Shown here in pieces: positions 23,886 to 36,930 of a DNA stretch of 47,297 bases (position 1 is its first letter; each line of letters opens with the position of its first letter). A program made the translations under genes and the position numbers. The notes under the pieces were generated by a model. That model saw nothing but the letters and a program-made list of their open reading frames with translations. It was not told the origin of the DNA and did not search any database. Origin of the DNA: DAOVRL01 sp023128595 (GTDB lineage: Bacteria; Planctomycetota; Phycisphaerae; Sedimentisphaerales; Anaerobacaceae); NCBI GenBank assembly GCA_030628155.1, contig DAOVRL010000009.1, forward strand, positions 1 through 47,297. Direction: 5' to 3'.

Positions 23886-24359
23886 TTACCAGGCGAAGTG
23901 GGCAAACGCCTTGTTCGCCTCAGCCATTCTGTGGACGTTTTCCCTGGTTGTCATTGCGCCGCCGTGCTCATCATAAGCATCCATCAATTCGGAAGCGAGG
24001 CGTTCGCACATAGGTTTTCCCTTTTTCGTCCTGGCCGACTGAAGTATCCACCTGAAGGCGAGCGACTGCTGACGCTTGGGGCTTACCTGCATCGGCACCT
24101 GATAACTGGCTCCGCCAATACGCTTGCTGCGGACCTCGATCAGGGGTCTGACGTTGTTTATGGCCTTTTCGAACACGTCGAGGGCCTGAGTATCGCTGAT
24201 TTTCTTACCTATGATGTCCATAGCGTCGTAAAAGACGCGCTGGGCGGTGCTTTTTTTGCCGTCCCACATCAGACAATTAATGAACTTCGAGGCCAGCTTG
24301 CTATTGTACTTCGCGTCCGGCTTTAGCTGTTGACTCGAACGTGTGAATTTTTTTGCCAT
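23886..24359 (-). CDS. rpsG: Ribosomal protein S7
   Basis: 157 residues. KFINCLMWDGKKSTAQRVFY, NVRPLIEVRSKRIGGASYQV, PKRQQSLAFRWILQSAR are family blocks. Nucleates 30S-head assembly. Ends just before a strong terminator. Directly downstream of rpsL (30 nt gap). Confidence 0.97.
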   Translation of the reverse strand: MAKKFTRSSQQLKPDAKYNSKLASKFINCLMWDGKKSTAQRVFYDAMDIIGKKISDTQALDVFEKAINNVRPLIEVRSKRIGGASYQVPMQVSPKRQQSLAFRWILQSARTKKGKPMCERLASELMDAYDEHGGAMTTRENVHRMAEANKAFAHFAW

Positions 24360-24389
24360 ATTCTCGTTCCTGGTCTTTTGTGACTCAGA

Positions 24390-24761
24390 CTATCCCTTCT
24401 TTTTTGCACCATACTTACTTCTGCCCTGCCTGCGGTTGGCGACACCGGCACAGTCGAGCACGCCGCGGACTATATGATATCGAACACCGGGCAGGTCGCG
24501 AACCCGCCCACCACGAATAATAACGGCGCTGTGCTCCTGCAGGTTGTGGTCGATGCCGGGAATGTAGGCTGTGACTTCCTTGCCGTTTGTGAGCCTGACA
24601 CGCGCGATCTTCCGCAGAGCCGAGTTCGGTTTTTTGGGCGTTTGAGTCCTCACAATGAGGCAGACGCCCCGTTTTTGGGGCGAACCACTGATATCGGAGA
24701 CTCGTTTTCGACCCTTCGATTTTGCTCTTGGACATCTAACTAACTGGTTTATAGTTGGCAT
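24390..24761 (-). CDS. rpsL: Ribosomal protein S12, arginine at position 88
   Basis: 123 residues. MPTINQLVRCPRAKSKGRKR, TPKKPNSALRKIARVRLTNG and the D-methylthiolation-type loop GGRVRDLPGVRYH. Lysine 43 (KKPNSALRK) is retained, but the residue that is K88 in the streptomycin-sensitive consensus (GGRVKDLPG) is R88 here (codon CGC, 24498-24500). K88R in other bacteria gives streptomycin resistance. S12 controls decoding accuracy. Starts 35 nt after rpoC in its own direction, with a GAGATACGAAC motif before the ATG. Confidence 0.97.
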   Translation of the reverse strand: MPTINQLVRCPRAKSKGRKRVSDISGSPQKRGVCLIVRTQTPKKPNSALRKIARVRLTNGKEVTAYIPGIDHNLQEHSAVIIRGGRVRDLPGVRYHIVRGVLDCAGVANRRQGRSKYGAKKKG

Positions 24762-24777
24762 AGTTCGTATCTCTTAC
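24762..24777 (-). repeat. GAGATACGA motif before rpsL
   Basis: Minus strand GTAAGAGATACGAACT directly followed by ATG; no better Shine-Dalgarno sequence is visible. Confidence 0.5.
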
Positions 24778-24795
24778 AGCACAATAATAGATGTT

Positions 24796-29214
<4,419 letters not shown>

Positions 29215-29262
29215 TTAAGGCCCCTTACAATCGACAATTGATAACTCAATAATCAATTAGTT

Positions 29263-32200
29263 TTACAGAGCGGTGCTTCCCAATCGTTTCTTCTCAAGCT
29301 GTATATTCAAGCCCAAACCTCTTAACTCATTGCACAATACGTCAAAGGACAGCGGGGTGCCCGCTTCGAGGGTGTTTTGCCCTTTTACCATAGATTCATA
29401 GATTTTCGTTCGGCCCTCGACGTCATCGCTCTTGACGGTGAGCATTTCCTGGAGGGTATAAGCGGCCCCGTAGCCTTCGAGCGCCCAGACTTCCATTTCC
29501 CCGAATCTCTGCCCTCCGGTCCTGGCCTTGCCGCCCAACGGCTGCTGGGTAATCAGGCTGTAGGGGCCGGTTGCTCTGGCGTGAATCTTGTCATCGACGA
29601 GGTGGTGCAGTTTCATCATATAGATATATCCGATGGTCGCCTTCTGGTCGAACGGCTCTCCTGTTCTGCCGTCATACAGTTGAGTCTTTAAGGTCTTCGG
29701 GATGGTCACGAAGAACTCGTCGGCGGGCGGCACCTGTCCCTGTTCTTCGACCTGGGTTGTTCTTTTAACGACACGGTCGTTTGCCTCAACGGTCAACTCC
29801 TGGATGTCATTTTCGGTGGCCCCGTCGAACACAGGGGTAATAGCCTTGAATCCAAGCACTTTCGCCACCCAGCCGAGATGCGTTTCGAGGATCTGGCCGA
29901 CGTTCATTCTGCTCGGTACGCCGAGTGGGTTGAGCAGAATATCAAGAGGTGTACCGTCTTCGAGGAAAGGCATATCCTCTTCGGGCATGATTTTCGCGAT
30001 GACACCCTTGTTTCCATGGCGTCCGGCCATTTTGTCGCCGATTGACAGGGTCCTCTTGATTGCGATGTAAATCTTTACCATTTGGAGGACGCCGCTGGGC
30101 AGCTCGTCACCGTGCTTTAGCACTTCGATTCGGCGGCTTCTTTCCTCCTGAACTTCAGTTATTTTGCCCCAGAATCTGTCCAGGACTTTCTGGACATCGT
30201 CGCGGGCGGAAGCGGGCTTGACCCACTTGATATCGAAGTTCTCTATCTGCTCGTAGATAACTTCGTCGTCGGCGCTGGCGCCGACTTTCTGACGTGTTGA
30301 CGGGTCAACTATGTTGACATCAAACTTTTTGTGGATGGCCTCAATCATCTGCCTGAATACTGCGCATTCCTTTGCCTTCATCTGTTTTTCATAGTCTTTG
30401 ATTTGGACCGCCAGAGCTTTTTTCTGTTCGTCGGAGCCGGCGCCGCGTCTGGTGAATTGCTCTGTCTTAATCACGACTCCCTCATATCCGCTGGGCAGCT
30501 CGAGCGAATCATTTTTGACGTCTTCGCCTGCTCTGCCGAATATTGCGTGGAGGAGCTTTTCCTCCGGCGTCAGCTCGGTCTTGCTCTTGGGTACGACTTT
30601 GCCTACGAGAATATCACCGGTGCAGACCCTGGTTCCCTCGCGAACGACACCGTTCTCGTCGAGGTTTCGCAGGGCCCTTTCGCTGACGTTGGGGATGTCA
30701 CAGGTGAATTCTTCCTTGCCGAGGCGGGTTTCGCGTACTTCGGCCGTGAATTCATCAATGTGAATGCTTGTGAAGCTGTCGTTCTTGCAGAGCCTTTCAC
30801 TTACGATGATGGCGTCCTCGAAGTTGAAACCATCAAAAGAGACAAAGCCCACAAGGATGTTTTTGCCGAGTGCCAGGACACCGTCGGAGGTGCCTCCGCC
30901 ATCCGCTATGATCTGGTCTTTTTGAACCTTGTCGCCAAGTTTGACAACGGGTTTTTGATTAAGGCAGGTTCTTTCATTGAGGCCGATGAATTTTGCGAGC
31001 TCATATTCGTCGGTCTGGTTAATGACTATCTTGGTGGCGTCAACTTCAGTGACACTGCCGCTGCTTCGGGCCCGGACGACCATGCTTGAGTTGCGGCCGA
31101 CCACCGCTTCCATCCCGGTTCCGACCAAAGGCGGCTCGGTCTCGAGCAGCGGAACCGCCTGTCGCTGCATGTTCGAGCCCATCAGAGCCCGGTTTGCGTC
31201 ATCGTGCTCCAAGAAAGGAATCAGTGAAGCCGAAACACCGACAATTTGCTTGGCGGAAACATCAACGTAGTTTACTTCCTCACTGGCCACCTGTGCCAGC
31301 TCGCCATTTTCCATGGCAAGGACGAGACCTTTTTGGATTCGATTTGTTTTCGGATCGAAGGTGTTTGGCGCGCCAATAACCACCTTCATGTCTTCGTCAG
31401 CGCGCAAATAATCGACCTTATCGGTGGCCTTGCCGTTCTTGACTTCGCGATACGGTGTCAGCAGAAATCCATACTCATCGATCTTTGCAAATATAGCCAA
31501 GGAGGCGATCAGGCCGATATTTGTTCCCTCGGGCGTTTCAATGGGGCAGATTCTGCCGTAATGACTGATGTGCACATCACGGACCTCAAAGCCCGCTCGC
31601 CTTCTGTTCAAGCCGCCGGGACCGAGCGCCGAGAGGCGCCTTTCGTGCGTCAACTGGCTCAATGCGTTGGTCTGGTCAACAACCTGGCTGAGCTCGCCCC
31701 GACCAAAGAAATAGTTGATGCTGCTCGAGACGCTCTTTGAATTGACGAGATCCGCGATCCGCGGCAGCTCCTCGGGGTCTCTCTTCATGCTCATTCGTTC
31801 CTGGACGGTCTTGCGCAGCTTGAGCAGGCCTTTTCTGATTTCATCAGAGGCGAGCTCCTCAATACTGCGCAGCCTTCTGTTGCCCAGATGGTCGATATCG
31901 TCAACCTCCCCCTCATTGCTTCGCAAGCCCATTATGTATTTCATCGTGTTTAGGAAGTCTTCGGGCCGAAGCGTCATCTCAGCCTCATCCACAGACTGCC
32001 CGAACTTTCGATTGAGTCTGAATCTGCCGACTTTGCCGAGACGATAGCGGTTAGAGTCGAAGAATTTTTCGGCAAAGAAGGATTTTGCCTTCTCTTCGTT
32101 GGGCGGATTGCCGGGCCTTAGCCTCATATAGAACCTCAGCAGCGCCTGCTCGTGGCTCTGGCAATCATCCTCAGCAAGCGTGGTCAGAATCATAGTATCC

Positions 32201-33726
32201 CGAACCTCGTCGATGACCTCAATGCTACCTTTCTTTCCAGGCCCGCCCTCACGTGGAATACCATAGTTTACCAACTCCGTGAGTGCCCATGTCTCCAGAA
32301 GATTATCACCACAATCAGAGATATTCTTGTGTGTGTCCCCTTTGAACTTGGTCCCTACCCCAAAGTGCTTGCCGATCCGCTCACGCAGACCTTGACTATT
32401 GGGGTCTTCGCCCTTATTTGATCCTGCCTTCCCAACATAGCCGTCATTCACTCTTCCCGTTTTAAGACTCCTGAAGAAATAAATTCCCTGCTCACTGGGC
32501 GTTTTTTTGTGTTCGTCCAGCTTTTCGATCGCAATCCAATTTGTGTTAGATTCTATCGCCTTCTTACACTCTTGGAAAAGCTCCTCAAGCTTAGGGTTCT
32601 TCTTCCACAGTTTGTCAATCTGAGCATGCGTCAGTTCCTGCTTCTTGTTGAAACGTGGCATATTCCTCTTGGAATTCTCTCGATACTCTTTCGACAGTTT
32701 TGCTTCAAGGGCTGTCAACTCGCGCTCAGGCTTTTTATCTTTGAGTGGCTGCCCGTCTTTTTCGGTAACCACATACTTGAAGGCGAATCCACCAGTGCGT
32801 TTGGCACCCTTGACTAAATACTTCTCTCGGAGGCTCTCTTGGCTCTTTTCGAGCCATACACGCCCTTTCTTACTCTTAAGCCACTTCTCCGCTTCCTTTT
32901 GGCTATGTTTCACCAAAGGAGAGAAAGCTGAAGAGATATTAGCGTTCCGTATAAGAGAGACGCGGTCACTGATTTGTGCGCCGGCTTTTACTATGATCTC
33001 GCCGGTTTCCATATCCACGATGGGCTCGACGGCCCACATAGTAGGTGTGAGTTTATTCAGAGGGACCTTTTTTGTCTGATAGAAAAGACGAAGGATATCC
33101 TGCGTAGTGCTGTAGGCAGAGTCCATCGCCCGGAGAAAAATGGTCGCCGGTATCTTGCTGGACTGGTCGATTTTGACGGCCAGGATGTCCTTGCGCGTAA
33201 CGCCTATCTCAATCCAACTGCCTCTTTCGGGAATGATTCTGCCGCCGTGCAGCACTCGGTCGCCCTCTTTGCTTTCGATAAGGAAATCGACACCGGGACT
33301 TCTGTGCAACTGGCTCACTATGACCCTAATGGCACCGTTAATAATAAACTCGCCGCCGCCTATCATAATCGGCACTTCGCCGAGGTACATCCCCTGCTCG
33401 GTCGAATCTTCGCTGTTCTTGGTGGTCAATCTGCAGTGGATTTTGAGCGGGTAGCCGTAGGTCAGGCGCAGTTGCCGGCACTGGATAGGCGTATAGTGCG
33501 GCTTCTCCAGCTCGTAGCAGAGATATTCCAGCTTCATATTCTTATCGTAGCTTTCGATGGGGAATATCTCCTGAAACAGGGCCTCAAGCCCGAAGCGTTT
33601 TCTTCTGGTCGGCGCTGTGTCCCTTTGGAGAAAATGCTCGTAACTTTTTCTCTGTATCGCGACCAGGTCCGGGATTTCAACGGCATCTTGAACTTTGCCA
33701 AAATTACGAACGGTTTGTGAGACCAT
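29263..33726 (-). CDS. rpoB: RNA polymerase beta subunit with GIY-YIG-containing insertion
   Basis: 1487 residues. Normal RpoB landmarks: GAIRVIVSQLHRSPGV, EVDDIDHLGNRRLRS, rifampicin region ELSQVVDQTNALSQLTHERR (Q, D, H and S equivalents of Q513, D516, H526, S531 retained; F514 and M515 equivalents are V), GRICPIETPEGTNIGL, MAGRHGNKGVIAKI and the C-terminal clamp block. Between ISDRVSLIRNANIS(S) and (S)IEVIDEVRDTMIL, about residues 266-501, 235 extra residues are inserted in frame; joining the flanks restores an ordinary RpoB lobe sequence. See the separate entry. The rest of the protein shows no other anomaly. Confidence 0.97.
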   Translation of the reverse strand: MVSQTVRNFGKVQDAVEIPDLVAIQRKSYEHFLQRDTAPTRRKRFGLEALFQEIFPIESYDKNMKLEYLCYELEKPHYTPIQCRQLRLTYGYPLKIHCRLTTKNSEDSTEQGMYLGEVPIMIGGGEFIINGAIRVIVSQLHRSPGVDFLIESKEGDRVLHGGRIIPERGSWIEIGVTRKDILAVKIDQSSKIPATIFLRAMDSAYSTTQDILRLFYQTKKVPLNKLTPTMWAVEPIVDMETGEIIVKAGAQISDRVSLIRNANISSAFSPLVKHSQKEAEKWLKSKKGRVWLEKSQESLREKYLVKGAKRTGGFAFKYVVTEKDGQPLKDKKPERELTALEAKLSKEYRENSKRNMPRFNKKQELTHAQIDKLWKKNPKLEELFQECKKAIESNTNWIAIEKLDEHKKTPSEQGIYFFRSLKTGRVNDGYVGKAGSNKGEDPNSQGLRERIGKHFGVGTKFKGDTHKNISDCGDNLLETWALTELVNYGIPREGGPGKKGSIEVIDEVRDTMILTTLAEDDCQSHEQALLRFYMRLRPGNPPNEEKAKSFFAEKFFDSNRYRLGKVGRFRLNRKFGQSVDEAEMTLRPEDFLNTMKYIMGLRSNEGEVDDIDHLGNRRLRSIEELASDEIRKGLLKLRKTVQERMSMKRDPEELPRIADLVNSKSVSSSINYFFGRGELSQVVDQTNALSQLTHERRLSALGPGGLNRRRAGFEVRDVHISHYGRICPIETPEGTNIGLIASLAIFAKIDEYGFLLTPYREVKNGKATDKVDYLRADEDMKVVIGAPNTFDPKTNRIQKGLVLAMENGELAQVASEEVNYVDVSAKQIVGVSASLIPFLEHDDANRALMGSNMQRQAVPLLETEPPLVGTGMEAVVGRNSSMVVRARSSGSVTEVDATKIVINQTDEYELAKFIGLNERTCLNQKPVVKLGDKVQKDQIIADGGGTSDGVLALGKNILVGFVSFDGFNFEDAIIVSERLCKNDSFTSIHIDEFTAEVRETRLGKEEFTCDIPNVSERALRNLDENGVVREGTRVCTGDILVGKVVPKSKTELTPEEKLLHAIFGRAGEDVKNDSLELPSGYEGVVIKTEQFTRRGAGSDEQKKALAVQIKDYEKQMKAKECAVFRQMIEAIHKKFDVNIVDPSTRQKVGASADDEVIYEQIENFDIKWVKPASARDDVQKVLDRFWGKITEVQEERSRRIEVLKHGDELPSGVLQMVKIYIAIKRTLSIGDKMAGRHGNKGVIAKIMPEEDMPFLEDGTPLDILLNPLGVPSRMNVGQILETHLGWVAKVLGFKAITPVFDGATENDIQELTVEANDRVVKRTTQVEEQGQVPPADEFFVTIPKTLKTQLYDGRTGEPFDQKATIGYIYMMKLHHLVDDKIHARATGPYSLITQQPLGGKARTGGQRFGEMEVWALEGYGAAYTLQEMLTVKSDDVEGRTKIYESMVKGQNTLEAGTPLSFDVLCNELRGLGLNIQLEKKRLGSTAL
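32224..32928 (-). other. In-frame 235-codon insertion in rpoB with GIY-YIG nuclease-like domain
   Basis: Residues 267-501 of RpoB (boundary ambiguous by one serine). Residues 267-410 are lysine-rich, largely helical and unrecognised (WLKSKKGRVWLEKSQESLRE, ELTALEAKLSKEYREN, PKLEELFQECKKA). Residues 411-500 look like a GIY-YIG domain: G414-I-Y416, then Y430-V-G432-K, then LRERIGKHF with the helix arginine, and a later acidic helix LLETWALTELV (E478/E484 as candidate metal-binding glutamate) followed by NYGIPREGG. No intein block A cysteine, no C-terminal HN, no stop codon. My hand count gives about 47% G+C here against about 52% in nearby rpoB lines. Confidence 0.8.
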
Positions 33727-33800
33727 CTGGTACTCCCTTCAACAGCGGACAGGAAACGGCAGTCAGTTCTCCTTCTATTTTGCACCGGGCGCTATCTTCG

Positions 33801-34364
33801 TTACGCCAATTCAACGACCGCCCCGGCAGCTTCAAGCTTATTCTTGGCAGCTTCCGCATCTTCTTTACTGAGGCCCTCTTTGACCGGCTTGGGGACGTTG
33901 TCAACGAGGTCCTTCGCCTCTTTCAATCCCAGCGAGGTTAAAGCTCTTACCTCTTTGATGACCTGAATCTTCTTTTCGCCGAATTCTTTTAGAATTACAT
34001 CGAAGCTGGTTTTCTCTTCTTTTTCCTCTGCCGGTCCCGCAGCGGCGGGCCCGGCCACCATAACGGCGCCACCTGCGGCCGGCTCGATACCGTGCTCTTC
34101 CTTGAGATAATCACCCAGCTCTTTGGCCTGTATCAACGTCAGGCCGACTATTTTATCGCCAAGCTTCTTGATGTCACTGCTCCACTTCTTTGCCTCCTCG
34201 TCCTCCTTTTTCTTGGATTCCTTAGCTGCCTTAGCCTTCTCAGGGGCTTTTGCTTCTTTAGCCTTCTCGGGGACTTCGGCTTCTTTAGCCTTCTCGGGGG
34301 CTTCGGCTTCCTTGACCTGCTTGTCTTCGGTTTCTTTAGTTTCCTTAGCTTGTTCTTCTGCCAT
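33801..34364 (-). CDS. rplL: Ribosomal protein L7/L12 with repetitive N-terminal extension
   Basis: 187 residues from MAEEQAKETKET, against about 120-130 normally. Core L12 begins at about residue 61 (WSSDIKKLGDKIVGLTLIQA), then the alanine/proline hinge AAGGAVMVAGPAAAGPAEEK and the C-terminal factor-binding domain (FDVILKEFGEKKIQVIKEVR, GLKEAKDLVDNVPK). The first 60 residues are K/E/A with three tandem units EAEAPEKAK, EAEVPEKAK, EAKAPEKAK (30-nt DNA repeats). The ATG at 34364 has AGGAG 10-11 nt upstream. L12 dimers recruit elongation factors. Confidence 0.96.
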   Translation of the reverse strand: MAEEQAKETKETEDKQVKEAEAPEKAKEAEVPEKAKEAKAPEKAKAAKESKKKEDEEAKKWSSDIKKLGDKIVGLTLIQAKELGDYLKEEHGIEPAAGGAVMVAGPAAAGPAEEKEEKTSFDVILKEFGEKKIQVIKEVRALTSLGLKEAKDLVDNVPKPVKEGLSKEDAEAAKNKLEAAGAVVELA

Positions 34365-34495
34365 CTTCAATTAACTCCTATCATTTAGCGCCTGGTGGTA
34401 GCCGAAACTCCGTCGTTTTGTTTAACCCATTACAGGGGTAGCCACACAGGCAAACCATAATTTGCGGTCCGGGCCGGTCACTTTCTCAAGCGGCT

Positions 34496-35029
34496 TTACG
34501 CCGCTTGTTTTTCATCTTCTCCTGCGATAGTCTCGATGCAGCCTGCAATGATCCCGGCCGGGGCATTCAAGGCTGCGGCCAAAGCTGCGGCGGGTGACTG
34601 TATCAAGGTGACAATCTGGCTGAGCAGCTCTGCCCTGGTCGGCATCTTTGAAATCTTCTCGGCAGCTTCGGCATCCAGGGCCGCACCATCGAGAAAAGCA
34701 CCCTTGACCTCTATCACGGGGACCTTCTTGGTCCACTCAGTAAGCTCTTTTGCGACGTCAACGATGCTGTCGCCACCGTAAGCTATAGTGCAGGGGCCGC
34801 TGAACAACTCGACCGCCGCGTCCATCTGCAGGCTGCGCAGCGCTTTTTTGAACAGCGAATTGCGGACGACCATCAATTTGATGCCTTTTTCCTTAAGCCG
34901 GCCGCGCATCAGGTTGTTGTCCACGCCGCCAACACCTCTGGTGCTGACGGTGAGAAAGTCCTGGATATTCTCGTCGGCGATCTTCTTTTCCAGCTCGGCC
35001 TGCAGCAACTGTTTTACGTATTTGCTCAT
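34496..35029 (-). CDS. rplJ: Ribosomal protein L10
   Basis: 177 residues. N-terminal rRNA-binding part (TVSTRGVGGVDNNLMRGRLK, KLMVVRNSLFKKALRS) and C-terminal alanine-rich helix that carries L12 dimers. Forms the stalk base. A GATACGAGACAGG stretch just before the ATG includes a partial Shine-Dalgarno. In E. coli, L10-L12 represses its own message; not testable here. Confidence 0.97.
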   Translation of the reverse strand: MSKYVKQLLQAELEKKIADENIQDFLTVSTRGVGGVDNNLMRGRLKEKGIKLMVVRNSLFKKALRSLQMDAAVELFSGPCTIAYGGDSIVDVAKELTEWTKKVPVIEVKGAFLDGAALDAEAAEKISKMPTRAELLSQIVTLIQSPAAALAAALNAPAGIIAGCIETIAGEDEKQAA

Positions 35030-35035
35030 TTTCCT

Positions 35036-35061
35036 GTCTCGTATCGCGTATTGCGTTGTCG
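35036..35061 (-). repeat. TACGAGA-type repeat before rplJ
   Basis: Minus strand CAACGCAATACGCGATACGA, then GACAGG, 6 nt before the ATG. Confidence 0.55.
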
Positions 35062-35073
35062 TTAATAGCTAAT

Positions 35074-35751
35074 TCAATATTCAATTGTTACGGCGGGGCT
35101 CATTGTTGCCGATATGCACACCTTTTTGATGTACGTGCCTTTTGCCGCTGACGGTTTGATCTTCTTTATATGTGCGATAAAGGCCTCGATGTTCTCTTTG
35201 AGCTTATCAATCTCGAAGCTTTGCTTGCCGACTACTACATGGACATTGCCGCCGGCGTCGTTCCTGAACTCCACTTTTCCCGCGGCGAATTCGGCGACTG
35301 CGGTTGGGACATCGTCGGTCACCGTTCCGTTTTTCGGAGAGGGCATTTTCCCCTGGGGTCCAAGAACGCGCCCGAGCTTGCCAACCTTGCCCATTACCTT
35401 CGGCGAGGCAACAGCAACGTCGAAATCCATCCATCCGTCGGAGATTTTCTTTACGAGCTCATCGCAGCCTGCCTGAATCGCGCCGGCGTTGACGGCCGAT
35501 TCGACATCAGAGTCTTCGCAGAAAGCAATGACTTTTTTCTGCTTGCCCACGCCGTGGGGCAGGGAAATTGAGCCTCGAATCAACTGGTCGGCCTGCTTGG
35601 GGTCGATGCCTAAGTGCAGAACACACTCCACGCTCTGGTCGAATTTTACCGACTTAAACGATTTTACTTGTTCGACCGCCCCAGCCAGGCTGACCGGCTC
35701 TTTGGTCAACTGCTCGGCCTCTTGTTTGTATCTTTTGCTTCTGAACCTCAT
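35074..35751 (-). CDS. rplA: Ribosomal protein L1
   Basis: 225 residues from MRFRSKRYKQEAEQLTKEPV. Blocks: FDQSVECVLHLGIDPKQADQ, GSISLPHGVGKQKKVIAFC, GKLGRVLGPQGKMPSPKNGT, and the C-terminal GTYIKKVCISATMSP. Mobile L1 stalk protein guiding E-site tRNA exit; also a classical repressor of the rplK-rplA message. The ATG at 35751 is the family start. Confidence 0.97.
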   Translation of the reverse strand: MRFRSKRYKQEAEQLTKEPVSLAGAVEQVKSFKSVKFDQSVECVLHLGIDPKQADQLIRGSISLPHGVGKQKKVIAFCEDSDVESAVNAGAIQAGCDELVKKISDGWMDFDVAVASPKVMGKVGKLGRVLGPQGKMPSPKNGTVTDDVPTAVAEFAAGKVEFRNDAGGNVHVVVGKQSFEIDKLKENIEAFIAHIKKIKPSAAKGTYIKKVCISATMSPAVTIEY

Positions 35752-35776
35752 ATTTGGTGTCTCGTATCGCGTACAG
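35752..35776 (-). repeat. TACGAGA-type repeat before rplA
   Basis: Minus strand TACGCGATACGAGACACCAA, then AT, before the ATG; no other ribosome binding site seen. Confidence 0.55.
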
Positions 35777-35797
35777 TCTTTCACCTATAAACTACCA

Positions 35798-36223
35798 TTA
35801 GTCAATTATTTCGACGCCCATGCTTCGGGCGGTACCCTTGATAATCTTCTCGGCCTGGTCCAAATCGTAGGCGTTCAAATCCTTGAACTTGGCCTGGGTG
35901 ATTTTGCGGAGCTGCTCGGCAGTGATATTCCCGACCTTTTCCTTATTGGGGACGCCGCTGCCCTTTGCGATTTCGGCGGCCTGTTTGATCAGGACCGAGG
36001 CCGGAGGACTCTTGACCTCAAACGTGAAGCTTTTATCTGCATAGACGCTTATGACAACCGGCACGGTTGTCCCATTAAGGTCTTTCGTTCGCTCGTTGAA
36101 CTGAGAAACGAACTGCCCGATATTGAGACCGTGCTGCCCCAAAGCAGGCCCTATCGGTGGGGCGGGGGTTGCCTGTCCGCCCTTCGCCTGTAATTTAATG
36201 TTAAACGCCACTTTTTTAGCCAT
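35798..36223 (-). CDS. rplK: Ribosomal protein L11
   Basis: 141 residues. Proline-rich N-domain PAPPIGPALGQHGLNIGQFV and C-domain that binds the GTPase-associated 23S region (KFKDLNAYDLDQAEKIIKGT, RSMGVEI). Thiostrepton-site protein. In the normal nusG-rplK-rplA order. Confidence 0.97.
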   Translation of the reverse strand: MAKKVAFNIKLQAKGGQATPAPPIGPALGQHGLNIGQFVSQFNERTKDLNGTTVPVVISVYADKSFTFEVKSPPASVLIKQAAEIAKGSGVPNKEKVGNITAEQLRKITQAKFKDLNAYDLDQAEKIIKGTARSMGVEIID

Positions 36224-36301
36224 TGTTTACCTTCGTCTGTATCTCGTCTCTGGTGCATTGCGTCCGCCCGGATATGCGGACCACAATCCCCACGATGCGA
36301 G

Positions 36302-36844
36302 TTATAATTTCTCGATCTGCCAATACTCTATATCCAGCGGAGTACTTCTGCCGAATATCGTCACAATCACCTTAACAATGCCCCGCTCGCTATCGATAGA
36401 ATCGACCACGCCTTCAAAGTTCTCGAAGGCGCCTTCGCGAATCTTGATCTGATCGTCCTTTCTGAATTCGACTTTTATGCTGGGCGCTTGTTCCGGCTTT
36501 TCGGCCTCGAGGAGCATCTTTGCGACGTCGGTATCCCTCATCGGGGTTGGCATTCCTTCGGTTCCGATAAAATCTCCGACGCCGGTGGTTCCCTTGATCA
36601 TAAACCAGGCCTTTTCCGGGACGCGACCATCCTCCGTGGCCTCCATTTCCATAAAGACGTAGCCGGGATAGAGTTTTCGCTTGTGGATGGTCTGCTTGCT
36701 GCCGCGGATTCGCTTGATCTGCTCGACGGGGACCTCAATTCGCCCAATAATGTCGGTCAGACCTTCCTTTTCCACCTTCTGGCCAAGGGATTCCTTGACC
36801 TGGACCTCTTTGTTCGCCGCAACTCGCAAAACGTACCACTGCAT
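36302..36844 (-). CDS. nusG: Transcription factor NusG
   Basis: 180 residues. NGN domain (MQWYVLRVAANKEVQVKESL, LYPGYVFMEMEATEDGRV) that binds the polymerase clamp, and KOW domain (IREGAFENFEGVVDSIDSER) that contacts S10 or Rho. Slightly different from E. coli but usual length. Between secE and rplK. Confidence 0.96.
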   Translation of the reverse strand: MQWYVLRVAANKEVQVKESLGQKVEKEGLTDIIGRIEVPVEQIKRIRGSKQTIHKRKLYPGYVFMEMEATEDGRVPEKAWFMIKGTTGVGDFIGTEGMPTPMRDTDVAKMLLEAEKPEQAPSIKVEFRKDDQIKIREGAFENFEGVVDSIDSERGIVKVIVTIFGRSTPLDIEYWQIEKL

Positions 36845-36930
36845 ACTATTACCTTATTCCGTATCCCACAATTATAGTATCTCGGCCCTCGTTTGGGTTT
36901 GAGATACGCCTACCAATTCACATCTGGCGA

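Noticed and set aside
32224..32928. The rpoB insertion as a classical intein
   Set aside because: No N-terminal Cys/Ser block A, no block B TxxH, and no C-terminal His-Asn; the end reads PGKKG before serine. The nuclease type fits but the splicing domain is missing.
32224..32928. The rpoB insertion as a group I intron with an in-frame ORF
   Set aside because: The frame stays open through both junctions, and the GIY-YIG-like domain runs to the last codons, leaving no 3' catalytic core; group I ORFs normally end inside the intron.
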